From an uncultured Selenomonadales bacterium (GTDB lineage: Bacteria > Bacillota > Negativicutes > Selenomonadales > Selenomonadaceae), in NCBI GenBank assembly GCA_937901445.1, contig CALDHY010000004.1, positions 1 to 7,662 of the forward strand: a DNA stretch of 7,662 nt, read 5' to 3'. The notes beneath the pieces were generated by a model. That model saw only the letters and a list, made by a program, of their open reading frames with translations, made no database searches and was not told the origin of the DNA. This document shows, piece after piece, positions 5,159-7,662 of this stretch; position 1 is the first letter of the stretch, and every line of letters starts with the position of its first letter. The translations under genes were made by a program, and so were the position numbers.

Positions 5159-5758
5159 ATGAGTTCAAAAGCTATGACGGCTTTAATTGAGTCTTTAATG
5201 AAATTGCCGGGCGTCGGTGCGAAAACTGCCGCTCGGCTTGCTTATCATATCGTAGAAATGAAAAATGACGACGTAGAAAATTTAGCCGCCGCCATTAAAA
5301 ATATCAAAACTGAAACGCACTCCTGCGCAATTTGTTTTAATACGATTGATAAAAGTTTTGACGTTTGCGAAATTTGCAATTCGGAAAAGCGCGACGGGCA
5401 AACTATTTGCGTTGTCAAAGATGCAAAGGATTTGGACGCCATTGAACGCGCCGGATTTTATACAGGAAAATATCACGTTACCGGCGGCTTAATTTCGCCA
5501 ATGGCTGGCGTCACTCAAGAAGATATTCATTTGAAAGAATTGGTGGAGCGCGTTTATAAAAATGACATTCACGAAGTTATAATTGCCTTTGAACCGAACG
5601 TTGAAGGGACGGCAACCGCGCATTTTATCGCAAAACTTTTAAAGCCCGCAAATATCAAAGTTACGAAACTTGCACAGGGCATGTCGGTCGGCGCGGATTT
5701 TGCAGGGACTGACAGCGTAACCATTGCAAAGGCGATTGAAAACCGCGTGCCAATTTAA
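5159..5758 (+). CDS. recR: Recombination mediator protein RecR
   Basis: RecR works with RecO (and RecF) to load RecA on single-stranded DNA at gaps and stalled forks. The 199-residue length is standard. Domains in order: helix-hairpin-helix LPGVGAKTAARLAYHI (16–31), four-cysteine zinc finger C56-x2-C59...C70-x2-C73, Toprim domain from about 82 to 175, and the C-terminal segment ending KAIENRVPI. Several usually conserved Toprim-region residues differ: Lys87 in ICVVKDAKD, FEP in place of TNP (144–146), EGTATA in place of EGEATA, and QGMSVGADF in place of HG-x-PVGG. The reading frame is complete, so I see a divergent rather than broken gene. ATG 5159 follows GGTGAAG. The usual neighbours dnaX and ybaB are absent; a BofA-family gene follows after 13 bp. 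Confidence 0.95.
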   Translation: MSSKAMTALIESLMKLPGVGAKTAARLAYHIVEMKNDDVENLAAAIKNIKTETHSCAICFNTIDKSFDVCEICNSEKRDGQTICVVKDAKDLDAIERAGFYTGKYHVTGGLISPMAGVTQEDIHLKELVERVYKNDIHEVIIAFEPNVEGTATAHFIAKLLKPANIKVTKLAQGMSVGADFAGTDSVTIAKAIENRVPI

Positions 5759-5771
5759 AGGAAGGAACTTT

Positions 5772-6029
5772 ATGAAATTTGAAATGTTTGACATTGGAAT
5801 TATTTTGGGACCGCTTGTCGGCGTGGCAATTATTTTAGTTTTGGTTCAGCTGGTGTCATTGCCGTTTTGGTTGTTGAAAAACAGTGTTCTCGGCGCAATT
5901 ATGCTGTACCTTTTCAACTTCCTCAACGTTTTTGCAATTAAAATCACTTTCATACATTGCTTGATTGTCGGAATTTTCGGCGTGCCGGGAATTATCGGGC
6001 TTGTTATCTATTTGCATTTTCTAAAGTAA
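5772..6029 (+). CDS. BofA-family small membrane protein
   Basis: This 85-residue, very hydrophobic protein has three likely membrane segments (about 9–29, 36–56 and 62–82). The WLLKNSVLGAIMLYLFNF stretch and the closing GIFGVPGIIGLVIYL match the BofA (pro-sigma-K processing inhibitor) family, in which the GxPG turn near the C-terminus is characteristic. In Bacillus, BofA holds the SpoIVFB protease inactive in the forespore outer membrane. The order recR–bofA recurs in spore-forming Firmicutes. ATG 5772 is preceded by AAGGAAGGA at 5–6 nt; the longer frame from 5724 runs into recR and lacks family residues. In a non-sporulating host it would be a leftover or serve another protease. Assignment rests on sequence pattern and position. 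Confidence 0.75.
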   Translation: MKFEMFDIGIILGPLVGVAIILVLVQLVSLPFWLLKNSVLGAIMLYLFNFLNVFAIKITFIHCLIVGIFGVPGIIGLVIYLHFLK

Positions 6030-6044
6030 TTTTTTTATTTAAAT

Positions 6045-6075
6045 GTACTTTCTTTCTTTAGAAGAAATAAAGTAC
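6045..6075. repeat. 31-nt near-perfect palindromic hairpin
   Basis: GTACTTT (6045–6051) pairs with AAAGTAC (6069–6075). With one mismatch inside, the pairing continues to the centre at 6060, giving about 13 pairs plus a possible G·T pair with almost no loop. It lies 15 nt after the bofA stop and immediately before repeat copy B. No T-run follows on either strand, so it is not a classical terminator, though it could stall polymerase or protect a 3' end. Confidence 0.6.
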
Positions 6076-6076
6076 C

Positions 6077-6205
6077 AAAGAAAGAATCCTCGCCCGTCCG
6101 CCGCTTGAGGTGTCATACGCTCCAATTACCTTTTGCCGCTTCCGGCGGCTCGAACTTTTACACACGCTCTAATTTTGCTGTTCATTTAGCGGCACAAGAC
6201 GGGCG
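6077..6205. repeat. Structured intergenic repeat, copy B
   Basis: This is the second copy of the GC-rich element seen at 18–139, in the same orientation. AAAGAAAGAATCCTCGCCCG (6077–6096) matches copy A at 18 of 20 bases. CGCCCGTC (6091–6098) is exactly complementary to GACGGGCG (6198–6205), and a nearby CCGCT (6099–6105 region) can pair with AGCGG (6188–6192). TACGCTC (6116–6122), ACGCTCT (6164–6170) and GCGGCAC (6189–6195) recur in the same order as in copy A. A small hairpin GCCG-CTTC-CGGC lies at 6135–6146. Together with the hairpin just upstream it fills most of the 220-bp gap between bofA and the ABC-F gene. No protein-coding frame is supported. Confidence 0.6.
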
Positions 6206-6249
6206 GTCATTACAGATATTTTTTTATTTTTATGTTTAAGTAGGTAGAA

Positions 6250-7662
6250 ATGATTCAACTTGACAAAGTTACAAAATTTTATGGTGAACGGCTGATTTTT
6301 TCTGACGTAAGTTTTAAGATTATGGACGGCGAAAAAATCGGTATCGTCGGCAAAAACGGCGCGGGCAAATCCACGCTGTTAAAAATTATTATCGGCGCAG
6401 AAGAATTTGACGCCGGAACCATCAGCGGCATTCACAAAGAAGATATTGGTTACGCCGAGCAAATCCCGCACTTCAAAAATTCAACCTTGCTTGCCGAAAT
6501 GTTAAGCGCGGGTATCGAAGAATTTCAAGCCAAAAAAATTTTATTCGGCTTAGGTTTTACTGAAACTGAACTGTTGAAAAATCCCAATGAATTTTCCGGC
6601 GGCGAAACTGCCAAAATTGCGCTTGCAAAGTCTTTGCTTGACGAGCCGCGCGTTTTGATTCTTGACGAGCCGACTAACCACCTTGATATTTACGCCATTG
6701 ATTTTTTGGAAGATTTTTTGAAAAATTATCGCTACACGGTTATTGCCGTCACGCACGACCGCCACTTTTTGCAAAATTGCGTTGATAAAATTATTGATAT
6801 GGAAAACGGCAAGGCTACGGTTTATTCTGCCAATTATGAAAAGTTTGTACAACTCAAAGCCGAACGCCGCGAATACGAACTTAAAGCTTACGAAAAGCAA
6901 CAGGAAGAAATTGCTAAGCTTGAAGATTTTGTACGCCGAAATAAAGTCCGCGCCTCAACTGCAAAACGCGCGCGCAGTCGTCAAAATATTTTAGATAAAA
7001 TGGAACGCCTCGAAAAGCCGCCTTCAACCGAATTTGTCAAAGTCAAACTTGGAGACGCCGCAGAATCCGCTAACCGCGTTTTGATTCTTGAAAATGTCAA
7101 CTTCAAAAATATCATTAAAAATTTTTCAATGGAAATTCGCAAGGGCGAAAAAATCGGCTTAATCGGCAGAAACGGTATCGGCAAATCTACGCTCCTAAAA
7201 ATTATTGTCGGCGATTTAAAAAATGATTCCGGCTTAATAAAAATTGGCAACCGCGTCAAAATTGGTTATCTTTCGCAAGGGCACGAGGAATTGAATGAAA
7301 ATGTTTCTGCGATTGAGGAACTTCAAAACGAATTTAACTTGACGAATGAAAAGGCGCGTTCAGAATTGGCACGCCTTGATATTTTCGCGCAGGTTGCAGA
7401 AAAACCAATAGCTGATATGTCCGGCGGCGAAAAAACCCGCGTTGCACTTGCAAAATTAATTCTTACCGGCGCAAATTTTTTAATTCTTGACGAGCCGACC
7501 AACCATTTAGATTTACCTGCGCGAGAGGCGATTGAAAACGCACTGCGAAATTTCGACGGCACAATTTTAATCGTAACGCACGACAGATATTTACTTGACG
7601 CCGTAACAACGCGAGTAATTGAATTTGAAAAGCGCGAAGTCTCTCCGTTAAAGCCGGAAAAA
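6250..7662 (+). CDS. ABC-F family ATPase, YdiF-like (partial, runs off the window)
   Basis: 471 codons are present with no stop before the window end. It has two ABC ATPase domains and no membrane segments, as in ABC-F proteins, which bind the ribosomal E-site region and act in translation or ribosome protection. Domain 1: Walker A GKNGAGKS 34–41, signature SGGE 116–119, Walker B with D139/E140, H-loop His169. Domain 2: Walker A GRNGIGKS 306–313, signature SGGE 391–394, Walker B with D414/E415, H-loop His444. The inter-domain linker (about 190–280) carries YEKQQEEIAKLEDFVRRNKVRAS-like residues resembling Bacillus YdiF. Domain 1 is compact, with only 44 residues between Gln71 and the signature. 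The start at ATG 6250 has only weak AGGT upstream but gives the standard N-terminus. A coiled-coil C-terminal extension is probably missing. Confidence 0.93.
   Translation, partial: MIQLDKVTKFYGERLIFSDVSFKIMDGEKIGIVGKNGAGKSTLLKIIIGAEEFDAGTISGIHKEDIGYAEQIPHFKNSTLLAEMLSAGIEEFQAKKILFGLGFTETELLKNPNEFSGGETAKIALAKSLLDEPRVLILDEPTNHLDIYAIDFLEDFLKNYRYTVIAVTHDRHFLQNCVDKIIDMENGKATVYSANYEKFVQLKAERREYELKAYEKQQEEIAKLEDFVRRNKVRASTAKRARSRQNILDKMERLEKPPSTEFVKVKLGDAAESANRVLILENVNFKNIIKNFSMEIRKGEKIGLIGRNGIGKSTLLKIIVGDLKNDSGLIKIGNRVKIGYLSQGHEELNENVSAIEELQNEFNLTNEKARSELARLDIFAQVAEKPIADMSGGEKTRVALAKLILTGANFLILDEPTNHLDLPAREAIENALRNFDGTILIVTHDRYLLDAVTTRVIEFEKREVSPLKPEK

Noticed and set aside
5724..5771. Longer start for the BofA-family protein
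   Set aside because: It overlaps the end of recR and adds polar residues absent from the family; ATG 5772 has a proper ribosome binding site.
6743..6994. 83-codon + strand frame inside the ABC-F gene
   Set aside because: It is an out-of-frame shadow of a clearly coding ABC-F segment that contains H-loop and linker motifs.
1..7662. CRISPR array, tRNA, rRNA, riboswitch, transposase or integrase
   Set aside because: I saw no regularly spaced direct repeats, no cloverleaf-like segment, no known riboswitch core and no recombinase motifs on either strand.

Overview
The window reads as a low-GC Gram-positive-lineage (Firmicutes) chromosome segment, most likely from the class Negativicutes or a near relative. 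This rests on the gene set and order (yceD–rpmF–plsX, the FMN-type enoyl-ACP reductase fabK instead of fabI, recR followed directly by a BofA-family gene, a YdiF-like ABC-F protein), strong AGGAGG-type ribosome binding sites and frequent TTG starts. The genus cannot be told from the sequence alone. All supported genes lie on the + strand.

Layout. (1) 1–364: no convincing gene. A GC-rich structured repeat (copy A, about 18–139) is followed by an AT-rich leader with two promoter candidates. (2) 365–4076: a translation and lipid block: yceD (23S rRNA/L32-linked DUF177 protein), rpmF (L32), plsX, fabK and fabD. A terminator-like hairpin sits between rpmF and plsX, and a good sigma-A-type promoter lies just before fabK, so the block is probably expressed as overlapping units rather than as one uniform message. 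(3) 4069–5139: an accessory insert in the same direction: two tandem, closely related small glyoxalase-fold enzymes (the first overlaps fabD by 8 bp, the second has its own promoter candidate) and a 75-residue exported protein with an Ada-like zinc-site spacing. (4) 5159–6029: recR and a small BofA-family membrane protein. (5) 6030–6249: intergenic, with a 31-nt near-perfect hairpin followed by a second copy (B) of the structured repeat. (6) 6250 to the end: an ABC-F ATPase cut off by the window edge.

How it fits together. PlsX makes acyl-phosphate for phospholipid synthesis, FabD loads malonyl onto acyl carrier protein and FabK performs the last reduction of the elongation cycle. YceD and L32 form the widespread ribosome–lipid gene linkage. 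The glyoxalases (probable 2-oxoaldehyde detoxification), the exported Ada-like protein and RecR may reflect a stress and repair theme, but that link is inference from position only.

Most of the window is ordinary housekeeping sequence. The least explained parts are the two repeat copies that bracket the yceD–bofA block, the exported Ada-like mini-protein, and several unusual residues in RecR.
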